From Hymenobacter psychrophilus (GTDB lineage Bacteria; Bacteroidota; Bacteroidia; Cytophagales; Hymenobacteraceae): 64,000 bases of DNA. The stretch is from positions 25,130-89,129 of the forward strand of contig NZ_FNOV01000009.1 of the NCBI RefSeq assembly GCF_900107135.1, in the 5' to 3' direction. The notes under the pieces are model-generated. The model was given only the letters and a program-made list of their open reading frames with translations. It searched no databases and had not been told where the DNA came from. Shown here in pieces: positions 18,301 through 26,666 of the stretch. Both the position numbers and the translations under genes were made by a program. Position 1 is the stretch's first letter, and each line of letters begins with the position of its first letter.

Positions 18301-19296
18301 AAATGCCTCGCCCACCCAGGTCCGGCCCGTTTTTTTGAGGTTGAGCAGGTCGCGCTCGTAGAACTGCCGGTCGTTGAAGGTACTGATGCGGGCGCCGGGC
18401 GTGCCACTCACGGCCGGGGCCGGGGCTACGCGCCGGCCGGCGGTGGGGCCCACCGTCAGGAAGTAGTAGGCCGTGTCGGTGTAGGGGTTGAGCTGGTGGC
18501 GGAAACGGGTGCTGAACCCCTCGCGGCTCCAGGTGTGCGGGCCGCGGGCATAAAACAGGAAGTACTCGTCGTTGTCGAAGGTGGCGTTGGTATTGCCCAC
18601 GAACTGAATGTCGTTTTCCACCAGGTCGTCGGGGCGGTAGGCGCTGTTGGGTTGGGGCAACGTGCCCATGGCATTACCAAACAGCCGCAGCCGGGTGGGG
18701 TCGAAATTCTCCAGCCCGAAGCTTTTGAGCGTAGCCTTATCGAGCTTGAAAATGCCGCTGGTGGGCACCCCAATCTTAAACCACTCGCCCTGGCTCAGTA
18801 CCGAGGTGCGGGCGTAGGTACGGGTGGCGCCGGGCCGGTTGCTGGCACTGCTATAGGTATAAGCGAAGCGCACGAGGCGCTCGGCTTGGCCGGTTTGGGG
18901 GTTGCGGCGCAGGGGCTGCAGGCGCAGCAGCGTAACCGGCTGGCGGGCTTCGGTGCCGGGTACCAGCTGCACCAGCGGCGAAGGCGGCAGGGCCGCCAGA
19001 TCGAGTTGGCCGGCCTGGGCGGGCAGTAGCGGCTCGTACTGGGTTTCGACCAGTTGGCCCGCGGCCACGGTGCCGGGCAGCCGCACCAGCAGCGTTCCAA
19101 CCTGCTCCTCGGGCCCGAAGGCCGCACCCCGAAACGCGGGCACCAGTCGTTTCTGCCCCTTCAGACCCACGGGTACGGTGCCCGTCCAGGTAATGCGCCC
19201 CTGGTAGGTCTGCTCGCCCTTCTGGGCCTGGGCCCGCGGAGCCGAAACTCCCAGTAACAAGAGTGTAGTCAGCAGCCAGAACGTAGAGTAACGCAT
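15352..19296 (-). CDS. porU: Type IX secretion system sortase PorU
   Basis: PorU is the surface cysteine protease that removes sorting domains from secreted cargo and joins the cargo to lipopolysaccharide. The 1314-residue product has a signal peptide (cleavage near PRAQAQ, residue 23), a propeptide-like region, then a gingipain-type C25 domain with catalytic His in INYIGHGGPK near residue 812 and catalytic Cys in FTGTCDFSTYDDP near residue 848, followed by Ig-like modules and its own C-terminal domain (LNYPNPFAQSTTF). The start at 19296 begins the signal peptide; the frame runs open further upstream but without protein-like sequence. porV follows. Confidence 0.94.
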   Translation of the reverse strand: MRYSTFWLLTTLLLLGVSAPRAQAQKGEQTYQGRITWTGTVPVGLKGQKRLVPAFRGAAFGPEEQVGTLLVRLPGTVAAGQLVETQYEPLLPAQAGQLDLAALPPSPLVQLVPGTEARQPVTLLRLQPLRRNPQTGQAERLVRFAYTYSSASNRPGATRTYARTSVLSQGEWFKIGVPTSGIFKLDKATLKSFGLENFDPTRLRLFGNAMGTLPQPNSAYRPDDLVENDIQFVGNTNATFDNDEYFLFYARGPHTWSREGFSTRFRHQLNPYTDTAYYFLTVGPTAGRRVAPAPAVSGTPGARISTFNDRQFYERDLLNLKKTGRTWVGEAFSGRPEQTFTLPVTDLVPGSTALITSAVVAASTAATVFQPSVNGQALAAQVVPGFSCSGGSYCYPEAANTNRSVLPYQVPATSPTELKITLSYSSGSDPGAQGYLDYLEVNARRQLRLNGGQLQFRSLDNLLPGAISQFDVANAAAATIWDVSNPRRPAAVAAANGTFLARTDTVREFVAFTGAEFPAPRGFGKVASQNLHALNLDGRLELLIVAHPRFLREANKLAAHRSSHDGLNVQVVNVRQIYNEFGSGGQDVTAIRDLMKMVYDRNTSGRRQYLLLFGDASYDYKAGPTNDPTKLPDWWSSRQPANANQTNQNFVPVYESEESFDLVMGNRPNGQGLTYSSDDYYGLLDDSEGAWLPGSSNELLDVAVGRLPVSTDEQAARVTQKLIDYDSPVGYGKWRNRLTFVADDGDNNLFVYYSEQLANPLDTLAASRGYNTYKLYLDLFPQVSLAAGERSPVAEKAIDEAFEQGSLLINYIGHGGPKTLAQEQIVTNASILRLKNATRPTFMFTGTCDFSTYDDPSLTSAGEQALIDVQGGAIGLLTTTRVVYADRNQALAVEFFKDFFQRRPDGTMPRIGDVCQTAKNIAVIGDNNRNYALLGDPSMRLAYPEQTVALTEIDGKPVTASMPDTLKALQQVTLKGEVRNNGQLNTAFAGTANVQVFEKKSTVSTLGNEVQPDGSDKPQAIQLRENILYDGPASVQGGRFSLQFVVPKDINYSVGLGKISLYAADPTTRTDAQGQRLVPIGDVAPLTARDTIAPRIRLFMDNEQFVSGGLTGMSPTLLAVLRDASGINTAGTGIGHDLTLTLDGDASKVLVLNSSYTAKTDSFQVGRVQYQLKDLTPGPHELRLKAWDTWNNSAEQRLEFIAASTDKLALQHVLNYPNPFAQSTTFHFDHNRSGQDLDIQVQIFTVAGRLVRTLQGTALGSGSHVAALSWDGRDEYQDQLARGVYVYRVTVRTRSASDTGTSTASKYEKLVLLN

Positions 19297-19480
19297 ACGC
19301 ACAACGCAAAAAAGCCAAGAGAATGAACTACGAGCGCCAACAGGGTGGCTGGCAATACAGTTCAGCCCAAAAGATAACAGCGCCGGCCGCGAAATATTGC
19401 GCCCGAGGCCGGAAGAAGAAAGCGAATGGTCTGGTTTGCTAAACGAGGCTGCCCCCCAACCCGGATTGCCCCACCCCGGC

Positions 19481-20185
19481 TCAGGCCGCCGCGGCAGTTT
19501 CCTTGGCCGGGCTGAGCACCGACAGCAATACGTAGAGCAGCACGATGAGCGGCACGGCCACCTCCCGCAGGCCAATCAGCAATGCGACACCCAGCACTAA
19601 AAATACGAACCGCAGTTTGTTGTCCTGCCAGCGTAGCGTCTTGAACTTGAGGGCAAACAGCGGCAGTTCGGCCACCAGCAGCCCCGACAGCAGTACCGTT
19701 AGCCCCAGCAGCAGCCTGGGGCTGAGGATGAAAGGGGCGAGGGCGAAGTGGTCGTTGGCCAAAATGAGCGGCAGCGAGGCCACTACCAGCGTGCAGGCCG
19801 GCGTTGGCAGGCCGATAAACGAATCGGACTGGCGGGTGTCGTTGTTGAACTTGGCCAGCCGCAGGGCCGAAAACACCGTCACGATAAAGCCCGCATAAGG
19901 TAGCCAGTCGGGCAGGTCGGCCCCGGCCCGGCTCAGCAGCGCGAACAGAAACGCGCCCGGCACCACCCCAAACGACACCATATCGGCCAGCGAATCCAGG
20001 TCCTTGCCAATCGGCGACGACACGTTCAGGGCCCGGGCCAGCAGCCCATCGAAGAAGTCGAACAGCGCTGCCAGGGCCACGAAGTAGGCCGCCAGCACGA
20101 GGTTATCGGCAAAAATGAAACGTAGCGCCAGGCAGCCCGCAAACAGGTTCAGGCAGGTAACGGCGTTGGGAATGGATTTTTTCAC
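19481..20185 (-). CDS. pssA: CDP-diacylglycerol--serine O-phosphatidyltransferase
   Basis: Makes phosphatidylserine, precursor of phosphatidylethanolamine, at the inner membrane. The CDP-alcohol phosphotransferase motif D-G-x2-A-R-x8-G-x3-D-x3-D is complete in FDGLLARALNVSSPIGKDLD followed by SLADMVSFG, residues about 44-75. About seven hydrophobic segments fit the family and the length (234) is normal. The N-terminus KKSIPNAVTCLNLFAGC is characteristic of the Gram-positive/Bacteroidota subtype. Divergent from nothing; it is followed at about 185 bp by porU on the same strand. Confidence 0.93.
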   Translation of the reverse strand: MKKSIPNAVTCLNLFAGCLALRFIFADNLVLAAYFVALAALFDFFDGLLARALNVSSPIGKDLDSLADMVSFGVVPGAFLFALLSRAGADLPDWLPYAGFIVTVFSALRLAKFNNDTRQSDSFIGLPTPACTLVVASLPLILANDHFALAPFILSPRLLLGLTVLLSGLLVAELPLFALKFKTLRWQDNKLRFVFLVLGVALLIGLREVAVPLIVLLYVLLSVLSPAKETAAAA

Positions 20186-20267
20186 TAGCGTTCTAGGGTC
20201 TTAGAGGCTTGAGGTTGGATCAGTTTGTCATCCGGAGTGGAGCGAAGAATGACAGTAAATCGATATT

Positions 20268-20903
20268 CTAGTGTAGAAACGGATTGTTGCGGCGCTCCTC
20301 TCCGATGGTGGTGGCGGGGCCGTGGCCGGGGTACACTACCGTATCATCAGGCAGGGGCAGCAACTGGGCTTTGATGCTGGCAATGAGCGTGGCGTGGTCG
20401 CCGCCGGGCAAATCGGTGCGGCCGATACTGTGCTGAAACAGCACATCGCCGCCGATAACCGTGACGGTGGGTTGGTGGTAGAACACTACGTGGCCGGGGG
20501 CGTGGCCGGGCACAAAGCGTACTTCCAGCTCGGTATTACCAAAGCGCACCGTTTCGTCGGCCCGCAGCTGGCCGGTGGGCTCGGCGGGCTGGTAGCGCGG
20601 AAAACCGTAGTTGGATGCGTAGCTCGGCACGGCCCGCAGGGTAGCCAAATCGGCCTCGTGCAGCAGGTAGGGCACCTTATAAGTATCGATTACGAACTGG
20701 TTGCCCAGCACGTGGTCGATGTGGGCGTGGGTGTTCACCAGCAGCACTACCCGCAGGTTATGGTCCTCAATGTACTGGCGCAGCGCCTGCTGCTCGGCCG
20801 GCTCGTAGCAGCCGGGGTCCACGATAACAGCCTCGCCGGTTTCGTCGGAGAGCAAGTAGGTGTTTTCGGCAAACGGATTGAAAGTGAAGCCGGCAACGGT
20901 CAT
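20268..20903 (-). CDS. Metallo-beta-lactamase-fold hydrolase, glyoxalase II-like
   Basis: A 211-residue binuclear zinc hydrolase. Metal ligands are visible in order: THAHIDH (about residue 57-63), PGHAPGHVVFYH, GGDVLFQHSIGRTDLPGGD and YPGHGPATTIGEE. The layout is that of short glyoxalase II-like enzymes acting on thioesters such as S-lactoylglutathione analogues, but substrate cannot be fixed from sequence. The start at 20903 gives MTVAGFTFNPFAENTYLL, typical for this group. Separated from pssA by a short spacer with a small TCATCCGGAGTGGAGCGAAG-like repeat. Confidence 0.92.
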   Translation of the reverse strand: MTVAGFTFNPFAENTYLLSDETGEAVIVDPGCYEPAEQQALRQYIEDHNLRVVLLVNTHAHIDHVLGNQFVIDTYKVPYLLHEADLATLRAVPSYASNYGFPRYQPAEPTGQLRADETVRFGNTELEVRFVPGHAPGHVVFYHQPTVTVIGGDVLFQHSIGRTDLPGGDHATLIASIKAQLLPLPDDTVVYPGHGPATTIGEERRNNPFLH

Positions 20904-20971
20904 GGCAGGGAATAATAGGTTTGAAAGGGCAAGATAAGTGGATTTTGAGTTGCTGAGGTTTACAGAACGAC

Positions 20972-21117
20972 GTAGGGGCGGGGCTTCGCTGTGCTGTCCT
21001 GCGGTTGCCCCGCCCGCCGCATGAACGATTCTACCCCGAGCCGTTCAAAGATTCGGCCCCAGGCCATGTACCGGCGGGCGGGGCAACCGCAGGGCAGTGC
21101 AGCGCAGCCCCGCCCCA
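20972..21117. repeat. GC-rich dispersed palindrome, copy 3 (extended)
   Basis: The left arm 20972-21019 and right arm 21072-21117 are complementary for about 45 bp with few mismatches. The outer ends match copies 1 and 2 (GTAGGGGCGGGGCTT) and the loop keeps ACGATTCTACCCCGAGCCGT as in copy 1. It occupies the divergent spacer between the metallo-hydrolase and the FAD oxidoreductase and may affect both transcripts. Confidence 0.85.
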
Positions 21118-21160
21118 ACATTACGCCAACTCAATTTCTCCTACCCTACCTTGCCCCCTG

Positions 21161-22249
21161 ATGCTACACGTTGACTACCTGATTATCGGCTACGGCATTG
21201 CCGGGGCCACGCTGGCGGCCGAACTGCGCGGGCGGGGCCGTAAGGTGCTCGTGCTCGATACGCTCCAGCCCGATTCGGCCTCGCGGGTGGCGGCCGGCCT
21301 GATGAACCCGGTGGCTGGCAAGCGGTTCGCGCTGGCCTGGCGGGCCGATGAGTTGCTGACGGCCGCCGCCGAATTCTACCACGCCCAGGAGCAGCGGCTG
21401 GGGCGGTCGTTTTTTCAGGCGCTGCCCATTGCCAAGTTCTTCTCGTCGGTGCAGGAGCAGAACGCGCTACTGGCCCGCAGCGCCGACCGGCCCTGGCTGG
21501 ATTTTGTGGAGGATATTTCGGCTGGTGAATTGCCGCCGCTGCCGGGCGTAAGTCCGCAGTTTGGTGGCCTGCTGGTGCAGCGCGGCGGCTTTGTGCTAGT
21601 CGAGGAACTGCTGCTGGCCCTCACCGCCGAAGGGCTGGCCGCGGGCTGGCTGCGCCACGAAACTTTTGACTGGGCCGCGCTTGTTGCCGACCCAGCCGGC
21701 GGCTTTTGCTACGCGGGTCGGGTGCAGGCCCGGCACGTTATCAGTTGCGAAGGCGCGGCTACCATCCAAAACCCGTATTTCAGCTGGCTGCCCCTTACCC
21801 CCAACCAGGGCGAGGTGCTAACCGTGGAGTGCCCCGGCCTGCCGGCCGATACCGTCCTCAACAAGGGCGCCTACGTGGTGCCGCTGGGGAATGAGCGGCT
21901 ACGGGTGGGGGCCACTTACCGCTGGCCGCCCTTCGCGGCGGGTATTACGGCCGAGGCCCGCGAGGAACTCGGCCAGCGCCTGTCGGAGCTGACGAAACTG
22001 CCTTTCCGGGTGGTGGGCCAGCGGGCCGGGGTGCGGCCGGCCGTGCGCGACCGGAAGCCGCTGCTGGGCACGCACCCCGACAGTCCGGGGCTGCACGTGT
22101 TCAACGGTATGGGTTCGAAGGGCGTGATGTTTGCGCCCCGGCTGGCCCAGGTAATGGCCGATTGGCTGGAAAATGACACCGAGCCCTGGCCCGAAGTCAA
22201 TATCCGGCGGTATCTTTCGTTATATGCGGCCGGCATGGCTGCGAAGTAG
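21161..22249 (+). CDS. FAD-dependent amino-acid-oxidase-type oxidoreductase
   Basis: A 362-residue DAO-family flavoprotein. The N-terminal dinucleotide fold is clear (YLIIGYGIAGATLAAELRGR) and the C-terminal part shows GVRPAVRDRKPLLGTHPDSPG and FNGMGSKGVMFAPRLA, the second FAD-contact region. It probably oxidises an amine or amino acid in the cytoplasm; substrate unknown. The start at 21161 is supported by the tight fit of the GxGxxG fold to the N-terminus and by the upstream codons lying in a repeat. A TACCTTGC box ends 7 bp before the start, so the leader may be very short. Confidence 0.87.
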   Translation: MLHVDYLIIGYGIAGATLAAELRGRGRKVLVLDTLQPDSASRVAAGLMNPVAGKRFALAWRADELLTAAAEFYHAQEQRLGRSFFQALPIAKFFSSVQEQNALLARSADRPWLDFVEDISAGELPPLPGVSPQFGGLLVQRGGFVLVEELLLALTAEGLAAGWLRHETFDWAALVADPAGGFCYAGRVQARHVISCEGAATIQNPYFSWLPLTPNQGEVLTVECPGLPADTVLNKGAYVVPLGNERLRVGATYRWPPFAAGITAEAREELGQRLSELTKLPFRVVGQRAGVRPAVRDRKPLLGTHPDSPGLHVFNGMGSKGVMFAPRLAQVMADWLENDTEPWPEVNIRRYLSLYAAGMAAK

Positions 22250-22388
22250 TCGGATTTAGCTAATTTGTTTTTCTAAAGAAGAAACTGGACAAAGCCTCAT
22301 GCAGAGCCAACCTTGCGTTGAGTGCCTGTTTGTTCTTTTGCCTTATAGTGTCCCTACCCAACTCCGTTTCCCGCTCTCGGTTTTTGAT

Positions 22389-25300
22389 ATGAAGCACGTC
22401 TCCTTTCTTTTCCGGCCGGGACTGGCACGGCCCGCTGGTTCGGTGCTGCTGCTGGCCGGGCTGCTGGCCACCGGCCCCGCCGCCTGGTCCCAGACGGCCC
22501 AGGAGCCCTTTGGGCGGGTCCGTATTCAGTACAAAAACTTCGACTGGCTGCAGTTCAGCACGCAGAATTTCACCGTATACTACTATGCCGGGGGCGAAAC
22601 CAACGCCCGTCACGCGGCTGAGTACGCCGAAAAGGAGCTCCAGCGCATTACCGGCCTGATTGGGTACTACCCGTACTCGAAAACCACGATTATGCTCTTC
22701 AACTCGGTGGGCGACCTGCGGCAGAGCAACGTGGGCCTGGCCTCCGAGAAATACACCAGCGGCGGCGAAACCGCGCTGGCCCGCTCCACCAAGGTTCAGA
22801 TTGCCTTCCAGGGTACCCAAACGCAGTTCAAGCAGGAGTTGAGCGGCCGCATTACTGAGGTGCTGCTCAACGATATGATGTACGGCGGCTCGCTTAAGGA
22901 GGTCATCCAGAGCAGCTACCTGCTACAGCTACCGAGCTGGTTTATCGACGGCGCCTCGGCCTACGCGGCCCAGGGCTGGAGCGTGGAAATGGACGATTAC
23001 ATGCGCACCATGTTGCAGGAGCATGAGGGCAACCGTACGGCCCCGTTCTTCCTGCGCAACCCCGAGCTGGCCGGCCAGAGCGTGTGGAACTACATTGCCG
23101 AGCGCTACGGCTATACCAGCATCCAGAATATTCTAAACCTCACGCGCATCACCCGCGACGTGGAAGTGGGCATCAGTTCCTCGCTGAACGTGCCCTACAA
23201 GGTGTTTCTGAAAGACTGGCTGGCTTACTACCGCCAGCTAAACGCCCAGCCGCTCACGCCGTTTCAGGAACTCGACGATAAGAACAGCCTGGCCGGCCGC
23301 AACCGCCGCAACATCCTGTACAGCCAGCCCGTGCTCAGCCCCAACGGCCAGCGGCTGGCCTACGTGCAGAACGACCGGGGCCGCTACCGCGTGCTGGTGG
23401 TAAACCAGAACGGCCGCGGCCGCGACGTGCTGCACCGCGGGGGCTACAAAACCCCCGATCAGCAGGTGGAAACCCGGCTGCCGCTGCTGGCCTGGCGCGG
23501 CAACGGGCAGGTAGCCGTAGTGGAGGAGCAGCGCGGCCAGCTGGTGCTGCAGTTGCGCGAGGCCAACGGCGGCCTGGGTAATCTGGCGGCCCGCCTTAAG
23601 GGGCTGCTGCCCCGTTTTGGCCGGCGTACCTCGCTGTTCTCGTCCTTCTCGCAGGTGACAGCCCTGAGTTACTCGCCCGATGGCAAATCGGCGGTGTTTA
23701 GCGGGGTGCGCCAGGGGCAGAGCGACCTGTACCTGCTGCGGGCCGGCAGCCGGGCTCCCGAAAAAATCACCAACGATGTGTTCGACGACGTGGAGCCGGT
23801 GTTTATGCCCGACGGCCAGAGCCTCGTGTTCAGCTCCAACCGCTGGCTCGATTCGGCGGGCACGGCCCGGGGCTCCTTTGCCTCGGTAGTGAACAACTAC
23901 GACCTCTACCGCTACCACCTCGACGGCCGCGCGCAGCCGGTGGAAGTGCTGGTAAGCACGATTTCCAACGAAAGCCGCCCCCGGGCCCTGAGCAACGACG
24001 AAATCCTGTTTGTGAGCGAGGAGAGCGGGGTGCGCAGCATTTACCGCTACTCCTTCAGCACCCGCGACTACCAGCCCGTCAGCAGTTTCCTGGCCGGCGT
24101 GCAGGATTTCGACTACAACGCCACCACCGGCACGCTGGGCCTGACGGCCATGGCCGATGGGCGCAGCAACGCCTACCTGTATCCCAGCTACGCCCTGCCC
24201 GCCGACCTGAAGCTGTCTAAAACGGCTCGCCAGGAAATTCTGGAAGACCGCTCGCGGCCGGCCAAGGCCGTGGCTCCCAACCGGCCCGGCCCTACCGTGG
24301 CCCGCGCTCAGGGCACTGCTCCCACCGATGCAGCCCCGGCGGCTCCGGCTCCGGCTCCGAAAGCAGCCGATAAAACGGCCGACAGCCGCGTGAATCCCAA
24401 CAACTACGAGTTCGATGAAGATATTCCGGCTTCGCGGGCACAAACCCCGGCCGTTGCCCGGCGGCGGGCTGCTACGGTTGTAGCCCTGCCCAAGTCCGCC
24501 GCTGCTGAGGCGCCCACGCTGGCCGGACCCTTCCGCTACGGCACCCCGTTCAGCATCGACAATGTGGTATCGACGCTCACGGCCGATCCGCTGCTGGGGC
24601 TGGGCTTCTCGGCCCAGGTGAACATGTCGGACCTGATGGAGGATCACCGGATTCAGGCCGGCATCTTCGCCCTCACCGACCTGCGTACGAGCAACATTTT
24701 TGCCGAGTACACCAACCTCAAGCACCGCTACGACTGGAGTATCCGCTACCAGAAGCAGGCGTATTTTCCTGACCTCAATGGTAACGCGGATGTTCGGTTG
24801 CGCTACGGCCGCCACGAAATTGCCCCCACCATTGCTTATCCGCTCACCCATAACCTGAGCGTGCGGCTGGGCCCGCGCTTCGTAAACGTAAGCCGCCGGC
24901 TCTACAGCGACCTGTCTAATAACTTCGACGTAAACACGAATTATCTGGGTGGCGAGGCCGAATTGGTATTCGACAACTCGGTGATAACCGGCATCAACAT
25001 GCTGCAGGGTACGCGCATGAAAGCCGGTATCAACAAGCTGCGCGACCTGAGCGGCAACAACTCGGGTTTCACCAAGCTTACCGTCGATTTGCGCCACTAC
25101 CAGAAGCTGCACCGCCAGCTGATCTGGGCCAACCGGGCCAGTTTCGGGCAGTACATGGGGGGCGGATCAACCTCACCGTTCTTCCGCCTCGGCGGTATGG
25201 ATAACTGGCTGAATGCTGACTTTGCTGATTCGCGCTACATCACCGAGAACGGAAACCAAGTGAGTGAATCCACCCAGCTCGACCCCACGCAGATGTTCTA

Positions 25301-25712
25301 CCAGCAGTTCGTAACCAATCTGCGGGGCTACGACTACAGCAAGCGGGTGGGCCGCAAGTACGTGCTCTTCAACTCCGAGCTGCGCCTGCCTATCGTGCAG
25401 TATTTCTCGCGCCGGCCCATCGAGTCGGGCTTCTTCCGCAACCTGCAGCTAACGGCCTTTGGCGATATGGGGACCACGTATTCGGGTTCTAATCCGTTCA
25501 GTGTCAATAATTCCAACAACACGCGTACTCCATCCCAAGGGGGCTTCTCGGCCACGGTCATCAACTTTACCAACCCGCTGCTGTATGGTTATGGCGCGGG
25601 CATCCGCACCACTATGCTGGGCTTCTACGTGAAAGGCGACGTAGCCTGGGGCCGCGAGCAGTACACCACCACCGGCCCGAAAATTTACGCTACGCTGGGT
25701 TACGACTTTTAA
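22389..25712 (+). CDS. TolB-like propeller / outer-membrane barrel hybrid with degenerate peptidase domain
   Basis: A 1107-residue secreted protein in three parts. A signal peptide (cleavage near AWSQ, residue 35) is followed at about 40-270 by a peptidase-MA-like domain in which the expected zinc motif HExxH is RITEV and the third-ligand segment reads LPSWFIDGASAY, so it should be inactive. Residues about 300-620 contain PD40/TolB propeller repeats (SPNGQRLAYVQNDRG, SPDGKSAVFSG, MPDGQSLVFSSNR). After an Ala/Pro linker the C-terminal third (about 750-1107) looks like a 16-strand surface-antigen barrel ending in Phe. Similar proteins are common in Bacteroidota and often called TolB homologues; function is unknown. 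Start chosen at the signal peptide. Confidence 0.83.
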   Translation: MKHVSFLFRPGLARPAGSVLLLAGLLATGPAAWSQTAQEPFGRVRIQYKNFDWLQFSTQNFTVYYYAGGETNARHAAEYAEKELQRITGLIGYYPYSKTTIMLFNSVGDLRQSNVGLASEKYTSGGETALARSTKVQIAFQGTQTQFKQELSGRITEVLLNDMMYGGSLKEVIQSSYLLQLPSWFIDGASAYAAQGWSVEMDDYMRTMLQEHEGNRTAPFFLRNPELAGQSVWNYIAERYGYTSIQNILNLTRITRDVEVGISSSLNVPYKVFLKDWLAYYRQLNAQPLTPFQELDDKNSLAGRNRRNILYSQPVLSPNGQRLAYVQNDRGRYRVLVVNQNGRGRDVLHRGGYKTPDQQVETRLPLLAWRGNGQVAVVEEQRGQLVLQLREANGGLGNLAARLKGLLPRFGRRTSLFSSFSQVTALSYSPDGKSAVFSGVRQGQSDLYLLRAGSRAPEKITNDVFDDVEPVFMPDGQSLVFSSNRWLDSAGTARGSFASVVNNYDLYRYHLDGRAQPVEVLVSTISNESRPRALSNDEILFVSEESGVRSIYRYSFSTRDYQPVSSFLAGVQDFDYNATTGTLGLTAMADGRSNAYLYPSYALPADLKLSKTARQEILEDRSRPAKAVAPNRPGPTVARAQGTAPTDAAPAAPAPAPKAADKTADSRVNPNNYEFDEDIPASRAQTPAVARRRAATVVALPKSAAAEAPTLAGPFRYGTPFSIDNVVSTLTADPLLGLGFSAQVNMSDLMEDHRIQAGIFALTDLRTSNIFAEYTNLKHRYDWSIRYQKQAYFPDLNGNADVRLRYGRHEIAPTIAYPLTHNLSVRLGPRFVNVSRRLYSDLSNNFDVNTNYLGGEAELVFDNSVITGINMLQGTRMKAGINKLRDLSGNNSGFTKLTVDLRHYQKLHRQLIWANRASFGQYMGGGSTSPFFRLGGMDNWLNADFADSRYITENGNQVSESTQLDPTQMFYQQFVTNLRGYDYSKRVGRKYVLFNSELRLPIVQYFSRRPIESGFFRNLQLTAFGDMGTTYSGSNPFSVNNSNNTRTPSQGGFSATVINFTNPLLYGYGAGIRTTMLGFYVKGDVAWGREQYTTTGPKIYATLGYDF

Positions 25713-25739
25713 GAGCGGCGTCAGGCAAGACGAAAGAGT

Positions 25740-25786
25740 ACGCACGAGAGCGGGTTTTCCACATCGGAAAACCCGCTCTCGTGCGT
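25740..25786 (+). terminator. Perfect 21-bp hairpin after the TolB-like gene
   Basis: The arms 25740-25760 and 25766-25786 are exactly complementary around a 5-base loop (ACATC). It begins 28 bp after the stop codon. There is no run of T after it, so it is a strong hairpin rather than a classic intrinsic terminator; it could end or protect the transcript. Confidence 0.6.
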
Positions 25787-25846
25787 CTGGCTGGGCAATT
25801 AGGGCGGAATAAGGTGCGGAAGGCAGGTAGTCCGGGGGTTGGGTTG

Positions 25847-25854
25847 TATCTTTG
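25847..25854 (+). promoter_or_regulatory. ccmB: Bacteroidota -7 element (TATCTTTG) before ccmB
   Basis: TATCTTTG fits the Bacteroidota -7 consensus TAnnTTTG. No convincing TTTG -33 element is seen at the proper spacing. A transcript starting about 7 bp downstream would exclude the upstream TTG start and favours the GTG at 25881. Confidence 0.4.
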
Positions 25855-25880
25855 TGGTCCTTTCAACGAGCCGAGTTGCC

Positions 25881-26552
25881 GTGGCGCTGCTAAGTGAAAT
25901 CTGGGTGTTGATGCAGAAGGACTTCCGGCTGGAATGGCGGCAGCGGGCGGCTCTGAACGGCATGCTGCTGTACGTGAGCAGCACGGTATTCGTCTGTTAC
26001 CTCAGCTTCTCGCTGCGCGGGGGGCAGCTGCCCGCTCCGGCCTGGAATGCGCTGTTCTGGATTGTGCTGCTGTTTTCGGCCATCAATGCGGTGGCCAAGG
26101 GCTTTCTGCAGGAAAGCCGGGGCCGGATGCTCTACTACTACACTGTGGTGCGGCCCCAGGCCGTGATTCTGGCTAAAATTGCCTACAACGCCCTGCTGCT
26201 GCTGGGGCTGGCGCTGGTAGCTTTTGCGCTCTACTCGCTGGTGCTGGGCAACCCGGTGCAGAATGTGCCGCTGTTTGTGGGCAACGTGCTGCTGGGCGCG
26301 GTAGGCTTTGCCGGCACGCTCACGCTGGTATCGGGCATTGCTGCCAAGGCCACCAACAGCAGCACGCTGATGGCCGTGCTGGGCTTCCCGCTAATGGTGC
26401 CCATGCTGCTGCTGCTCATCAAAGTATCCAAAAACGCCCTCGACGGCCTCGAATTCGAAGCCAGCCGTAACTCCCTGCTCACGCTGGTGGCCCTTAACCT
26501 CATCGTCGGGGCCGTGTCGTACCTGCTGTTTCCCTTCCTTTGGAGAAGCTGA
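25881..26552 (+). CDS. ccmB: Heme exporter subunit CcmB
   Basis: CcmB is the membrane subunit of the CcmABCD complex that releases holo-CcmE in System I cytochrome c maturation. The 223-residue product has about six membrane helices; the sequence LMQKDFRLEWRQRAALNGMLLY matches the conserved cytoplasmic start, with ESRGRMLYYYTVVRPQAVILAK further on. The start is a GTG at 25881, chosen because a -7 promoter box lies at 25847; a TTG at 25839 is the alternative. The ATPase gene ccmA is not in the window. ccmC follows after a repeat-bearing spacer of about 115 bp. Confidence 0.86.
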   Translation: MALLSEIWVLMQKDFRLEWRQRAALNGMLLYVSSTVFVCYLSFSLRGGQLPAPAWNALFWIVLLFSAINAVAKGFLQESRGRMLYYYTVVRPQAVILAKIAYNALLLLGLALVAFALYSLVLGNPVQNVPLFVGNVLLGAVGFAGTLTLVSGIAAKATNSSTLMAVLGFPLMVPMLLLLIKVSKNALDGLEFEASRNSLLTLVALNLIVGAVSYLLFPFLWRS

Positions 26553-26560
26553 AAAGAAGC

Positions 26561-26665
26561 TTTTAGCTGTCAGCTGTTAGTGTATAGCTGACCTTTCGAT
26601 ATCCTCCTTTGTTACAAAATAACGATTCTAAAAAGCTAACAGCCAACAGCTAATAGCGAACAGCT
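26561..26665. repeat. Heptad-periodic inverted repeat between ccmB and ccmC
   Basis: Bases 26631-26665 form 7-bp units AGCTAAC AGCCAAC AGCTAAT AGCGAAC AGCTC; bases 26563-26590 form the approximate inverse (TAGCTGT CAGCTGT TAGTGTA). The same word appears at 41131, 41969 and inside purH at 44000. Confidence 0.75.
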
Positions 26666-26666
26666 C

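Noticed and set aside
19297..19575. N-terminal extension of PorU by 93 residues
   Set aside because: Overlaps the end of pssA, has Cys/Arg-rich composition and would place the signal peptide internally.
23238..25112. Open frame of 624 codons opposite the TolB-like gene
   Set aside because: Same mirror effect; composition is unlike a real protein and the plus-strand frame has signal peptide, propeller and barrel.
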